Notes: generated from the letters alone by a model not told the origin. A DNA stretch of 64,000 nucleotides from Siderastrea siderea (GCA_964030785.1 OZ034978.1:9152453-9216452); one strand, 5' to 3'. Shown: positions 1 through 12,086, numbered from the stretch's first letter. Program-made: numbers and translations.

Positions 1-1209
1 ATAGGTCACATGTAGCGAGTAGGCAAGCAGTCACAGTTAACAAGGTACATGTAGTGGACGTTGGATCACAGCAGGTTGGTAGCAGGTTGTGGGTGACAGT
101 TCATAGTTCAAAAGCAGCAGGTAGCAGGTGTCAGGTAGTAGGTGACTGGCCTGAAACAGTTCACAGATGACAGGCCACTGCTAACAAGTTTATTTCCAAA
201 CAGTTCTTTCAATGCTAATGTCTCAAGTGCAATTCTGCCACTCATGACTTGAATCACAGTTCTATTGTTTTGGTATGCTTTGAAAGTCACACAGAATTTT
301 TTTGGGAGAATTACCTAGCCATTTTTTTTTTAAGTTTCACTTTGTCTTGTGTATTGTTTCATCTATATGCCTACGACCTGCTGCTCATGACCTGTCACCT
401 GTGACCCACTACCTGGCTATGACCCGGCTCAAATAGACATAAGCCACTGACCAGGGGTGGGAACCAGGAGTAAAGGGCACAAACCCCACTGTGCCCCTCC
501 CCCCAGATGGTTTTACAGTTGTTTTTGTTGTAGAGCATTGCATCCCTATAGTAACCAAAGGGCCCTCATTCCAAGAATTTATTCTCACTGTACCAATACC
601 AGAAACCTGAGGGCCCTGTTACAATCCCACCCTTCCTAAAACTCGGACCTCCCTTGGCCTTAGGGAATTCCTTGTCACTGGGCTACCACTAGAAGCCCAG
701 GACCTGGTATACTCAGGAATTCTTGATTTTCACAAGGCACAGAGGAGTCATATTTGACTGTAACTGCAAATTGCTCTTTGTTGATATGGATGTGTCTGAA
801 CATAGCGTCATGCAATCTTATTATACATCTTGTGAAATCTTATCCTCAAGCAGAGAAGTGATAATGGTTGCCTGCCCGGTAAAATGATTTTTGCTTGAAG
901 GGCAATGATTGTAGAAAACGAAGCCCACAGCTGTCACTGCTGTATGCAGCTTTCAGCTTGAGAATAAAATTTTACCTGATCTGTGACAAGATCGCATGAT
1001 GATTTATTTGGTCACATTCATATATCAACAAGATAAATTTTCTCAGTGAACAAGAAAAGCCCCAGGGGGCATTAACCCCGCCGTTGTTCTCTCTGCCCTT
1101 GGGGTCCAAAATATATTACGGCCAGGTAAAAGTTGGTGATTTATCGTATCTTTTAAGTGCTTGCGATGATAATATAAATCAAGACACGACTTGCCTAATC
1201 ACTCTGTTT
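1..1209. other. Non-coding, repeat-like stretch
   Basis: No coding exon or RNA gene is recognised. Positions about 110-180 carry clustered AGCAGGT/CAGGTAG words, and about 370-425 carries the reverse-complement words (GACCTG, CACCTG, CTACCTGG), so this looks like two facing arms of a degraded inverted-repeat element. The rest has short C-rich runs and no long open frame. Confidence 0.4.
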
Positions 1210-2735
1210 TAGCGTGCGTGACGAAGAGCGTGATGAAATTATTATTTTGATCACAGCGTGACTCAGCCTGGCCTCGTAGCTCAGTTGGTTGAGCGACGGT
1301 GTTCTAATCCGGAGGTCGTGGGTTCGAATCCCGCCGTGGTCAAAGATTTTTCTTTTATCTTGGTTCTCATTTCTAATTTCTTACTTTTAAGGCCTGTGGT
1401 CGGGGGGAAATTATGGAGGGCAGTATTACTCACTTCTTGGCACTCATACGTACATACTTTACATCATAATTACTAAGTTCATAGCGATCGCGAGTTCATG
1501 CCAGCTTTCAAACTTAAGCTCCCTAGTACATTCGTCCTTGCTCTCGTCGAAGAAATGTTAACTCCATTGAGTTCCTTGTACTTTTCTTCATAACTTTCCC
1601 AAAAGATTTTGGCGAAGCAAAGCAAAACTGCCAAAAAAATGCTTGCATTTGACTGTTGAATTATTCAACTTGGCGAAAGCAAGGGACTTCCCCAAATCGG
1701 CTTCTGTGTTTCAGTGATGTAATGTTTACGTGCCACGGCAAGTTAGGCGAAGTTATTCCAGCTTCAAAGCTCGCTAGCACCTTCGTTCCTACTTTCATCG
1801 GACCCCGCCGTTTTTCTCCTCCTCCCAGGGAGCAAAATATATTACGGTCACTCAAGATACGAGCTCAAGTATTGTAAATTTTAAAGTTGATGATTTATCG
1901 TACCTGTGTTTGCTGCCATTTCCCCTTATGCGTCTGCTCTGCACCCTTCTCCCTGTGGTAACATGAATCCCTGATAGTATGAACCCCATCCCTCATTCCT
2001 TGGTCATCCACTTGTCCTAGCTTTCGCGAAGAAGAACGTGACGAAATATTTTGACCATAGCGTGACTCAATTAAGTCACGTTTTTTTAAAATAAACGAAC
2101 TGACATGTCAGCGTAATTCTAAATAGCAAGGGCACGGAAATTTAAATAGATTTCTTGACAAAAAACTCATTCTAAAATCTAAAGGAAACTGGTAGCTATG
2201 AAAAACCGTAAAAGTCTATTTTAGGCCGTGATTCGATGAGTGATTTGGCGCAAGCAAGTTTACTTCTCCGAATCGGCTTCTGTGTTTCAGACGTAATGTT
2301 TATGTGCTACGGCACGTAGCATGAATCATTGGCTTTCAAAGCTCGCTAGCACCTTCGTCCTTGCTCTCATTGAAGAGAAGTCAACTCCATTGAATTTCTT
2401 GTACTTTTCTACACAACTTCCCCTAAAGATTTTGGCGAAGCAAAGCAAAACTGCCAAAAATATGCTTGCATTTCACTGTTGAATTTTTCAACTTGGCGAA
2501 AGCAAGGGACTTCCCCGGATCACCTTTTGTGTTTCAGTGATGTAATGTTTACGTGCCAGGGCAGGTTTGGCAAATTCATGCCAGCTTCAAAGCTCGCTAG
2601 CACCTTCGTTCTTGCTTTCATCGAAGGAATTTTCATGCCATTAAATCGCCGGTAATTTTCTACACCAACTTTCATGAAAATTCTGGCGAATAAACGCTGA
2701 ACGAACAAAGTTTAGCGGCAAGTATTGTTTTGACC
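1210..2735. repeat. Diverged direct duplication (~0.7-kb unit, offset ~815 bp)
   Basis: Several long blocks recur in the same order about 810-825 bp apart. Examples are GCGTGACTCA at ~1255 and ~2065, GGCGAAGCAAAGCAAAACTG at ~1611 and ~2434, and CTCGCTAGCACCTTCGT at ~1771, ~2342 and ~2596. The first copy carries a tRNA-like SINE head directly after GCGTGACTCA and the second copy does not, so the SINE insertion came after the duplication or was lost from one copy. No coding potential is evident. Confidence 0.6.
1270..1341 (+). tRNA. tRNA-Arg(UCU)-like sequence, probably a SINE head
   Basis: The 72 nt fold as a cloverleaf: acceptor GGCCTCG/CGTGGTC with one T-T mismatch, D arm GCTC/GAGC, anticodon loop GTTCTAA (anticodon TCT) and T arm GTGGG-TTCGAAT-CCCGC. 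Internal pol III boxes A (TAGCTCAGTTGG) and B (GGTTCGAATCC) are intact. The anticodon stem keeps only three good pairs, and T-rich runs resembling a coral SINE body follow from ~1347. I favour a SINE head over a functional tRNA gene. Confidence 0.5.
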
Positions 2736-2763
2736 GAGCGCAGGTCTGGGGCAACTGACCACG

Positions 2764-2868
2764 ACAAAAAAAAAAAAAAAAAAAAAAAGAACGAGTATTA
2801 CTAGACCCCGTCCTGACGGCGGGGTAAAAAAAACGGGTATTGCTAGACCCCGTCCTGACGGCGGGGTA
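2764..2868. repeat. Poly(A) run and two tandem GC-rich hairpins
   Basis: A pure A tract at ~2766-2788 is followed by two copies, 42 bp apart, of a unit holding ACCCCG-TCCTGACGG-CGGGGT (2805-2825 and 2847-2867). Each unit can form a hairpin with a 6-bp perfect stem. The units are nearly identical, including the flanking TATT(A/G)CTAG. Confidence 0.6.
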
Positions 2869-5605
2869 ATTAAGTTGAAACTACAGTCAGAATATTAATG
2901 ACTCCTCCATGCCCTGTGGATTTCTTGGCATTTTGTTCCTGGACTGCTGAGTTTCCCCAGAAGCCAGTAGAGGAAGCATTGTTGTGAGGTTGGAATGTCT
3001 GACCCCTAGAAACTGTGGTGTGTATGTGTGTGTGTGTGTGGGGGGGGGGGGGGAGTGCACTTCTATGTAAAAATAATAGGGCCATGATTGTTGTACCTTT
3101 CAAGGTTAAAATACATAGATTGGTTCCACTTTGGCAGTTTAAATCTAAAAGATCACTTAAGAGTTTTGTAGCCCAGTAAAAGGCTATCAAACTGGAAAAA
3201 ATAAGACAGGAACTACTTGTCACTTTTTTGTACCTTGAAGAGGTGAAAATAAACTTTAGCCAAGCTTTCAAAATGATATCCTGGAACATGGTATGGTTTC
3301 TTTCAAAATTTCTCATGATCATCCCTGTCACTCTCATATGGGAGTCCCTGCCTCATAGAGGTCAAACACAATGTCATAAGATCTGGTGTTCCTTGACCCT
3401 TTAAGCCCCAATATTAATATGTATATTCTCCCTAGTGTTTTCCATACATTTCTTATGGTACTAGTTGAGAGAATTTGCACAAACATCAGGACATTTCATG
3501 ACTGGTGATCACGTCCTTTATTCTCGTGACCTGTACCTTTGATCAAGTAGCTATAGGGATGTTGTAAGGAGAAATTAGATGCTTGTCACTATTGGGGCTT
3601 AAGAGGGGATGTCCACTAACATCGAGCGAGTGGCGGCACATGATGAAAAATAAAATTCCCTCATAAATTTTCCACGGATACCCTATGGCAATCTAAGAAA
3701 AGTGGTGGAATTTTTTTCTTGAAAATTTTCTTTAAGCCCGAAAAAAAACTGTAACATGTTTACGCCACACGTGTCCTGTAAACACGCGAAATAAACTTGT
3801 ATCACATCTTCTCGTAAACTTCGCTCTGTTTAATTCGCAGCCCAGAAAACCCCCATTTTAAGCGTGGAAGTTTGCTTTTGAAGTGTGTAAAAAGTTATTG
3901 AGTCCTGTTTTAGATCTGTGAATTAGTGTGCAAGGTCATGGCAAGCTGCTGAAAATCACTAAAATTCGGTTGCTTTGAATTCTCAATTTGGCACAGTTTT
4001 TCAAGAGAAAGTTTCCTCCCGGTAAAACACCAAATCACTGGAAATTCAGAATTCTTGAAAGACGAAATACCATTCTAAAATCAGGTTTAAAAATTAGTTT
4101 CGGGCTTTTTATCAGCGCCGAGTTTGACCGAGTACAAACGCTCTCAAAACAAACAGTAGGCTCGTGCCTCCGACCGAATAGCCGAAAACTTGGAATATTT
4201 TCCTTATTTCCTTTGGGATTTGGATGAAAAGTACAGGATAAAGGTCATATCTAGCTTACCTTGAATAAGATTTTGTCTAAATGCCAGGTTTTGTCAAGTT
4301 TTAGGTGTACTGTCCAAGGGCCATCTTGACGCGTGGAATCGACCGTTATCTCCTGATATCTCCAGATTGACTTTCAACTAATGAATAACGACTCTGCCAT
4401 CACATTCACATCCCTTAACGAATGGCAAATGAATTTTTAAAATCTCTCAGTGTTAATTCCCTGAAGAAACTAAATAACTTTGCAGTGATCTCCACGTTCA
4501 TCTCAGAAACCGCACTGTTATTATGGTCTGATTTAACTAAATGTGTCTGTCACGCAACGGGTTCTAGTCAAGTCACAGGATAGGTTTTGGGGATGGGATT
4601 GCAAATATGGGAAAAAAATCGAAAGATTAGGACGTCTGAAATAACGTAAGCTATCAAAGAAATTCTACAAGATAGAAGGCGATGTAGTTAGTGATGGCGT
4701 TTGTTTCAGCAACTCAACTGGAATGACCGTTTCCCGTTTTCATCCCAGATGTCGGACTACCTCAATGTAAAAGCAAACCGCAGAGATAGCTGAATTTTTT
4801 TCCATGAATTAAACTAAAGCATATCGAAGGCTAACAAAGAAGGCATCCATTTGTTTTTTACAAGTTTCCTGAAAATTTAAAGTTCACTTTTCTTTATAAT
4901 CGTAAGTTTTCAATACGTAGCGCTTGGCTACAAATGCGTTTGTTTACTCACATTCCGTCCTCCTGTTTGGTGTCATGTTACACCGCCGAAGTTATGCCTG
5001 AAATATCTTTCGACTAGTTAAATAGAGTGATACTACATATGACGGAACTGTTCACCACACAATTCTGACCTGTGCAAAACAAGTTGCAGATTACATAGAT
5101 GTACATTTTGTGGCGCTCTGGCGAGAGGAAAAAATTGTCACTTGTTCACTAGAAGCAGAAAGTATTAGCTTCCGATTGTCTAAAATAGCAAACATCGATA
5201 TATTTTTTTATATCTTACTGCAGAGTTCGACTTTTCAAGTCTAATTAATTTCACGGTGAAGGATTTCAATATTATTTGCAAGCCACCAGTGTTGCGTCGA
5301 AGAAGGCGCCTCGAGAAGCTGCCATTTGCGGAAATAATTTTCTTGTTGGAAATCAGGCGTGTGAGAATTTCAGGTGCGACATTATTGGAAACTAGACAAA
5401 ATGTCTTAAGTGCGGATCGGCTTTGAGTAAATGTTCAAAAACTAAAAAAAAAGGAAAACGCCAGATTTAACACGCAGCAGTTGCAGAGCGCTTCCTCTAT
5501 ATCGCAGGATAGGTTCTTTGGAGTTCTCGCAGTCAGGACCCCTGTCACCGAGTACAATAGCCAATCAAACCATTATCTCCCTTGGCTGCGAATAGAGGTC
5601 ACTTA

Positions 5606-6511
5606 TGCAAGGTTCAATTCTACCTGTTACCATCCCCCCCCCGGGGACACCCCCGGGGATTTGCAATTTTTTTCTTACTTGGCGGTCTATTCCCCACCCC
5701 CGGGCACGCAGTAAGAGAAAATTCCCCACCCCCGGGACTCCTCATCGACCACAAATACGTTGTTTTGTGTTCAAAATTGATTTATATACAATAGCACAAC
5801 CAGACGTTTTGACAAGAACTTCAACGTTTTTCTAGAGTGTACTGAACGAAGGATATTACATGGCATTAAAAAACATGGACACTGCATTGAAAAAGAAAAC
5901 TGAAGAAAAAAGTCTAACTGCACTGGCATTCGGCTGGCAAGTAAAGAAATGTTCTTCACCGCGTGTTTTATTCTTAATATAGCTCATGCACAAAAGTGGT
6001 CCAGTGAGCAAATTGATGACAGCATTTTAAAGGAGTTTTTCTTAGCTTGTTTCACAAGAACACTGGACTGAGATCTCTGTTTAATATCAAGCCGTGCATC
6101 TGTTTCATACAAGTACGCTGAAGAAATATTTCTATGTTTGTGATGAACGCCATCCATTCCAGTCTGCATCAAACGCACCTTCGTTTAACAATTTATAGTA
6201 AACGTGCCTTTGAATACAGATTTTAATTTCGAGAGATTATTCTTCTCCAACCAGTCTACTACAAATTCTAGAGATTTTCCCTGGAAATAAGCAGTCTTCA
6301 CTACGCGGTCCGGCGCCATTGTGTCAACTGAGAGGTGATAAGCTAGTGACGTGCTTCACAGGAAAAACGAGAAGTTACTTTCGATTTGCCCCGCCCCCCT
6401 ACCCCGGGACAAAACCGTTTCAAACATTTCCCCACCCCCGGGCCCGAAGGGCTGGACTTGTCCCGGGGGTTGCCCGGGGGGGGATGGTAACAGGTAAAAT
6501 TGAACCATGCA
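5606..6511. mobile_element. 906-bp nested MITE with C/G-rich subterminal arms
   Basis: The ends are TGCAAGGTTCAATT (5606) and its inverted partner TGCATGGTTCAATT (ending 6511). The arms continue through ACCTGTTACCATCCCCCCCC into repeated CCCGGG words. A direct TTA flanks both sides (5603-5605 and 6512-6514). It lies inside the 5.38-kb element. No coding frame of note was seen. It belongs to the same family as 7503-8425. Confidence 0.8.
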
Positions 6512-7502
6512 TTATTCTTTTCAGAAACTAGTTCCAGGCGTTTGCGCCTCTTACAAGCGATAGGAACAAGCAGTTGCTGTTCCAGTTGCAAAAAAGGACT
6601 TTTCGGGTCACACTTGCAGTGTTGGAATCAGCGATGTCCACTCAGAAGTTGAGCTTCGTTGATTTTCTTTTAGCACGCGCAATAGTATTTTTTAAAATTA
6701 GTATTCTTAACATGGACCATTTGCCCATCCCATCGCTCTTGTCTGGGAATAGCGCAGAGGGAACTAATCGACGTTGGTCATGTTGAGTTCTACAAGGGCT
6801 GTCTAAGTATGCCTCGAACGGGCAAGTGAGAAAAGCAGACCGTGGAAATGGCAAGTCGGAGTCCAAAGCTATGTTGCAACACATCGGTGTCTTCCTTCCA
6901 GTGGGCTCTCCCCGCTGCTTCCATCAGTGTTGCGCTCGCCCCAATTTTTGCGCCGCCAAAAAGCGAAAAACGCCTCCAACGGGCAGAAAGCTCTACGGAA
7001 ACGCTTGCTACGCAGGCTACCTCCAAGTCAAACCCGACGTCAGGTAAAATCAAGTGCGTGACATTTTGTTGCGTGACTCAAACCGTAAACAGGCTTGTAA
7101 GCTTTCGGCAAGAAATTATCGTTTCGAAATTTTGCCACGAATACAGATCAAGAAAAGACGTCTTATAGGAGAAAACTGTTTTGAAGTTCAAATAAGGCAA
7201 AATCATTTTATTCCTGAACATGGTTCTTGATTTTAACGAAAGGAGGCGCGATGGAAATAAGTCATTTGGGTTGATTGCCAATACGCGATGCTTCAGTGAT
7301 GTTGTTGACCCCGGAAGCCAAGATGGTTATCGTGAAAGAGTACGCACAGAACCTGATATTTAGACAATAACATATTCAGGTGGGCTAGACATCCTTTCCG
7401 CTGTGGATTACAACCGAATACCAACCAAAATAGAAGAAATGTTCACATTTTCGGTTATTTGGTCGGAGGTATGTGCCAAATGTTGACGTGTTAATGTTGT
7501 AA

Positions 7503-8425
7503 TGCATCAGTCAATTCCAGCTGCGCCCATCCCCCCCCGGGCAACTGCGGGGCATTTGCGTGCCTTGTCAGTCCCGGGGGTAGGGCATTAGAAAATTTGG
7601 CACGGCCCGGGGGTCGGGCATTTGCCAACCCCCGGGCTTTTGACACACATGTGGTTTCCGACTCGAAATCCAAACATGGAGGATTTTATCGCAAAGGACC
7701 AGCAGTTCGTCGCAGATTGGATCGTCTTCCAAGGACTGGGCAAACTCGTGGAGGTTTTCTTGATTTTATGCATTTCTTCATTGCTCATCAAGGCACAACT
7801 ATCACTTAATATAGCGAGATCGATCGGGAACGATCAACGTGAATCGACGTACGCATTCTTCTTAAGGATTTAAATAAAATTTAGTGGCGATGATTCTTAA
7901 ATTCTAAACATGTGTATAGGGATCGTCGTTTTATACTTTTGCATATTATTAAAATATTCACAACAGATGACGTTACAACAGACTTTTATAATGTCAAGAT
8001 TTTTGTTTACTAGCGAACTGTTTAAAACAAAACATTAAAGTAACAATCAACTATCATGTAGTATTGTTGTCTGTGAAGTATTAAAATATCATCACTTGGC
8101 ATTTATACTAACTTTATTAACATCGGATAGTGCCGTTACAAACAATAGAAAACGGAGAGGTAGGCCTACAGAAATGAAAAATCATACATAAAAATGCTGA
8201 AAGTGGTATTATTGTGCAATGAATGAAAACTGCTGCAGTGTTGATTGGGGACGTACGATCCCGGGGGCGGGGCATTTGCCCTCTTCCTTCGTCCACACGG
8301 CGGGGCATTTGGCAGCTAAAGTGTCCCCACCCCCGGGAATTTGCCATCCGAGAAAAAAAAATGCTAATGCCCGGGGGTTAGCCCGGGGGGGGGGGGGATG
8401 GGCGCAGCTGGAATTGACTGATGCA
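7503..8425. mobile_element. 923-bp nested MITE, sister of 5606-6511
   Basis: The termini TGCATCAGTCAATTCC are perfectly inverted at 7503 and 8425. The arms continue through CAGCTGCGCCCATCCCCCCC into CCCGGG-rich DNA, and a direct TAA flanks both sides (7500-7502 and 8426-8428). Termini and subterminal C runs resemble the 5606-6511 element, so two relatives inserted independently into the same larger element. Confidence 0.8.
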
Positions 8426-9086
8426 TAATTATCGGGATTTTGAGAGCGTTTGTACTCGGCGCTGATAAAAAGCCCGAAAATTAAACCTGGTTTAAGAACG
8501 GCATTTCCTCTATCAAGAATTCTGAATTTCAAGTGATTCGGTGTTTTACCGGGGAGGGAAACTTTCTCTTGAAAAACTGTGCCAAATTGAGAATTCAAAG
8601 CAAGCAAATTTTAGTGGTTTTCAGGAGCCTGCCATGACCTTGAAAATTAACCCACAAAAGAATAATTTGACTCAAATTACTTGTAAACTCTTCAACAGCA
8701 AATTTCTAAGCTCAAAACAGGATTGTTCCGTGACGCGAATTAAACAGAGCGAAGTTTACGAGAAGGTATGATTCGCGTTTATTCGGGGTGTTTCTAGAGA
8801 CACGTAGTGCGTTAACGGTTTTTTAATTTTTTGGAGGTTTAAAAATAGTTTCTCAGCAAAAAATGCCACCACGTTTCTAGAGCTACCATAAGGTATCTCT
8901 GGGCGAAAAACGTAGAATTTTGATTTTTCATCATGTGCCACATCTTTTCGATTTCGCCCGGTCGTAGTGGACATTGCCTCTAAATGGTTAAAGTGTAGAG
9001 CCAGATCGAAAGGAGCTTGTTTTCTGCAGGGAGGTCTCTATTTTTTGAATATTAAATTTCTTGGATTCCTTTCTTGTACAATGCAG

Positions 9087-10862
9087 GAAATATTCTTTTG
9101 TGAGAATCTTAAATGTGGAGGAAAACCATGATCAAGGAACAGGAGACAGGTATTTGGTGGAACTGGAACTCAAAGAAATTTCAAGTGGAAAGTCTGCAAG
9201 ATTCTCTGAATATGTGTACAGACCACGGGGTGTAAAAACCCTCTGTACCCCTGTGGGCATGGCATGGAACAAGAGTGCTGTTGTCAACATTATTCTTACA
9301 ACAGGGAATTACCAGGGACGGTGGATTCTCCATTTTCTCAACAACATTGCAGAAATTCACAACAGAACAAAGGATTTCAATTTTAATGTGATTATTGCTG
9401 ATTTTGACAGTAAAGACCTTGATCTCCGAGATGCAATGAGGAAGGCTGCAATTCCAAGTTATCAGCATGTCAACATTAAAGAGAACTTTAGGAAAGTTGT
9501 GGGGTTGCAACAAGCTGCCGACATGATCAGAGATCCTAATTCAATTGTGTTTGTAATGGATCTCCATATTGATATTCCTTATCACTTCCTGGATGATGTC
9601 AGAAAGGTCAGTAAGTGTGTTAGCTAACCAGAATGAGATGTTTGCCCACTTCCATCCAAGAGGGTCCAATCCCATGTGGGGATTATTTCCCCCCCATTTG
9701 TTTAAGGGACAGGGGCAGGAGTAGTACAATTCTGGCAGGAATTTTAGGGGTTTAAAATACAGAAATCTTTTGGAAAAGAACACTAGGATCTTTTAACTGG
9801 CTACCTGCCAGTAGTTTTTGTCTCATCATGCCATCCCACACAAGTAATATGGGTGACCTGCATCCTGATTCCACCTCGGCAACACTTCCCTACATCCTGC
9901 CTATGAAAAGAGCATATCCCACTTTCCACAATGATATTTTCATCGTACATTCTGCCCTAAAAATGCATACTTTATTCTCCAAGTGAGTGTGATATTGAGT
10001 TGTACCCTCAGATTGAAGTAATGTATCAAGTTTCATCAGGTTTTGTTGTAAGAAAAGACTGAAGAGTAACATACAGCAGACTCTTTCGGAACAAAATTCA
10101 AGATTTTAGATGTATGCTAATGAAAGACGCTTTTATAGCCCTATGGGTCTTTTCAAACAAGCCAGTAAATGAAAGAGAAACTTATGAAATAAAACCACCA
10201 AAATCTCTGCTAATTATGATCAGGGATCCCAACAGGCAATTATGATCTTATTCAAACACACTTTTGAATTATTACTGAATTGTTAATAGAGCAGTTTTCA
10301 TTTGGGCGTTGCAAAAGGAGTACAAATACACAAGGAATAAGTGATACATGAGTGCTGGGAATATTATAATTAGCTTATGCATAGCTGTACCCTCCCCCCC
10401 CCAAGCTGAAAAATGGGGGGGGGGGGAACAGCTGCATGTAAACTAATTATGTATCTCATGTATCTCTTATTCCCTGTGTACTTGTACTCTTTATTTGACT
10501 TTTTTCGCTATTTTTTTCTGCAGCATATTATTCAAGACAAGATGGCCTACAGTCCTATTCTAATTCGCTTGGATTGTGGATCCACACCTGATCGCCCCTT
10601 AGGCTTCTGGGAATTTAATGGTTTGGGCTTGATGGGCATGTACAAGAGTGACTGGGACAGAGTCGGAGGGATGAATGTCAAGGAGTTCAAGAACAAATGG
10701 GGTGGAGAAGATTGGGAGTTGAGCGATCGCATTCTTCAAGCTGGATTGGAAATAGAAAGAATCAAAATGATGCACTTGTTTCATTACTTCCACTCAAGGC
10801 AACACATGTGGGTTGATACCAATATGACAGTAAGTGACATCTCAGACAAGTATTGGTATTAA
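9087..10862 (+). CDS. Beta-1,4-N-acetylgalactosaminyltransferase 3/4-like, C-terminal exons (partial)
   Basis: Two exons, 9087-9606 and 10524-10862, join in phase 0 (..DDVRK / HIIQDKMAYSP..). The product matches the catalytic end of the B4GALNT3/B4GALNT4 branch of the CHGN (chondroitin GalNAc-transferase-like) family. These are Golgi type II enzymes that move GalNAc from UDP-GalNAc onto beta-GlcNAc ends. Family signatures seen are EYVYRPRG, a metal/nucleotide-binding MDLHID segment, GSTPDRPLGFWEFNG and the acceptor-site motif WGGEDWEL. The acceptor before 9087 is CTTGTACAATGCAG and the one before 10524 is TTTTTTTCTGCAG. The donor is AAG/GTCAGT; a GTAAGT four bases on would break the frame. 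The N-terminus, membrane anchor and upstream exons are not in the transposon-filled 9 kb before it. The last exon either ends at TAA 10860-10862 or splices at GTAAGT (10830). Confidence 0.85.
10385..10428. repeat. C-run / G-run foldback in the transferase intron
   Basis: A run of about 10 C is followed by AAGCTGAAAAAT and about 12 G. It can form a long G-C stem with a 12-15-nt loop, about 100 bp upstream of the 3' splice site of the second exon. It may also be an assembly-sensitive homopolymer pair. Confidence 0.6.
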
Positions 10863-12086
10863 CCCTTCATTTGTCTCCATCAAGAGGGTAAACAAGAAAA
10901 TTGATAAACAGACTGTCAATCCTGGAAACTTAAGCTGGGATAGAACAGTAATGAGCGATGAACATCACTGAAAGAAAGGATTTAATAGTTGCCATATGGT
11001 TAACCTACCGGTAATCTGTCATTTAGGGGCTAAAGTACTTCCCAGGGGGTGGGAAATTACAAGTAAAAAGTGTTGATTGCTACCAAAAGTGTGGAAAAGA
11101 AGCATATTTTGTGGGCAAATAATAGCAGATTGTTACCCCTAAAAGATGCCAAAAGAAGCAACTGACATTTTCACACTTTTTATTGGTGTTCCAAAAAGGT
11201 GATCAAGATGCATTACAATTCTACTACAGAAAGTAAAAGAAAGCACTACAATGATTGTCTGTCTGGTCTGTACTCTAAATGGTACGGTGAAAGCTACAAC
11301 TGTGGACATTTTGAATTCAAACGTAATTTTCAAGTGGTACCATATTTATGTGCCTGGATGGAGAGAGGGCCTTTCCATTTCACGAGTTTGAGTGCAAGTT
11401 TCAAGTTAAATGAAAGCTTAGGCTAATAGTATTTAGGTTTATCGAGGACCTGATTTTAGTATTTAGGGTTAAGCACTGATTTTAGTGTTAAGGATTTAAA
11501 GGGGTCATTGGGTTATGTTGTGTTAAGTAAATGCATTGTCCCTAACAAGTGCCCTGTCTCCAGTAAACACCCTCCCTTGAGCTCCCAAAATGAAATAAGC
11601 ACCCTCCCCTCCCCCCACCCGAGCAGAAAGACAAATCACCAATTCCACTTTCCGATTTTAGTATTTGTGCTAAGCTGGGCACCACAAGTTAAGTGTTTAA
11701 ACTTAAGCAGAAATATTAGGCAATATTTTAAATGCTCATTTTTTGACATATCAATGCATGACACTGGAAATTAACTCAAGACTCCTGAAATTTACAAATG
11801 TGTGTAGAGTGTCATGCTAGTGTGGCTCAAAGTGTCTTGTCTAAGGAGATCAGAGGAACCAGATTTATCCAGATTACGAACAAAGAACATTCAGGACAAA
11901 AACCTGTCACACTAACCTTATTACAGCACCCAGCAAAGAAGTGCCGGGTTCTCATTAAGTTGGCTAGATTTCTTAACTAGCTAGCTAAGCTAGCAAATGG
12001 TACACAAAAGTTCCTGCATTTTTGTTAAAAAGTAGACGGCTCAGAAAGTGAAGTTGCCAGTTTTTCAGCTACCTGCCATCTCTAAA
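10863..12086. other. 3' flank of the transferase gene, nothing recognised
   Basis: There is no supported exon. Short frames at 11199-11426 and 11508-11774 show no family motif and probably belong to 3' UTR or spacer. C-rich tracts occur near 11605. Confidence 0.4.

Larger units (their letters stand above)
3603..8980. mobile_element. 5.38-kb terminal-inverted-repeat DNA transposon, Harbinger-like, non-autonomous
   Basis: The ends are GAGGGGATGTCCACTA at 3603 and, reverse-complemented, GAGGCAATGTCCACTA ending at 8980. Homology between the arms continues inward for about 550 bp with many substitutions, e.g. GTAAACTTCGCTCTGTTTAA near 3815 and 8750, and the stretch around 3990-4140 against 8440-8600. 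The element is flanked by TAA at 3600-3602 and 8981-8983. The duplication is confirmed because it interrupts a MITE whose intact sequence is known from other copies. A 3-bp TAA duplication fits PIF/Harbinger. No transposase reading frame was found, so it is non-autonomous or decayed. Confidence 0.75.
3397..8989. mobile_element. piggyBac-like MITE (copy A), split by a 5.4-kb insertion
   Basis: The left part (3397-3602) begins CCCTTTAAGCCCCAATATTA and runs to ATTGGGGCTTAA, matching related copies at 12.1, 16.0, 30.9, 40.1 and 43.4 kb. Its expected right end (TAAAGGGTTAA) is found not at 3603 but after the 5.38-kb inverted-repeat element, as TAAATGGTTAA at 8981-8991. The MITE was therefore the target of that insertion. 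CCC termini with a TTAA-type target fit piggyBac-derived MITEs; the left flank here is TTGA rather than TTAA. Confidence 0.65.

Noticed and set aside
2870..3337. 155-codon minus-strand open frame
   Set aside because: It crosses a GT/G-run and MITE sequence, has no motif, and its Pro/Thr-His run comes from the CACACA repeat.
6790..7168. Overlapping frames on both strands inside the 5.4-kb element
   Set aside because: No transposase motif and frames open on both strands from higher GC; insufficient for a gene call.
9181..9513. Antisense frame in the transferase exon
   Set aside because: Shadow of a well-supported coding exon on the plus strand.
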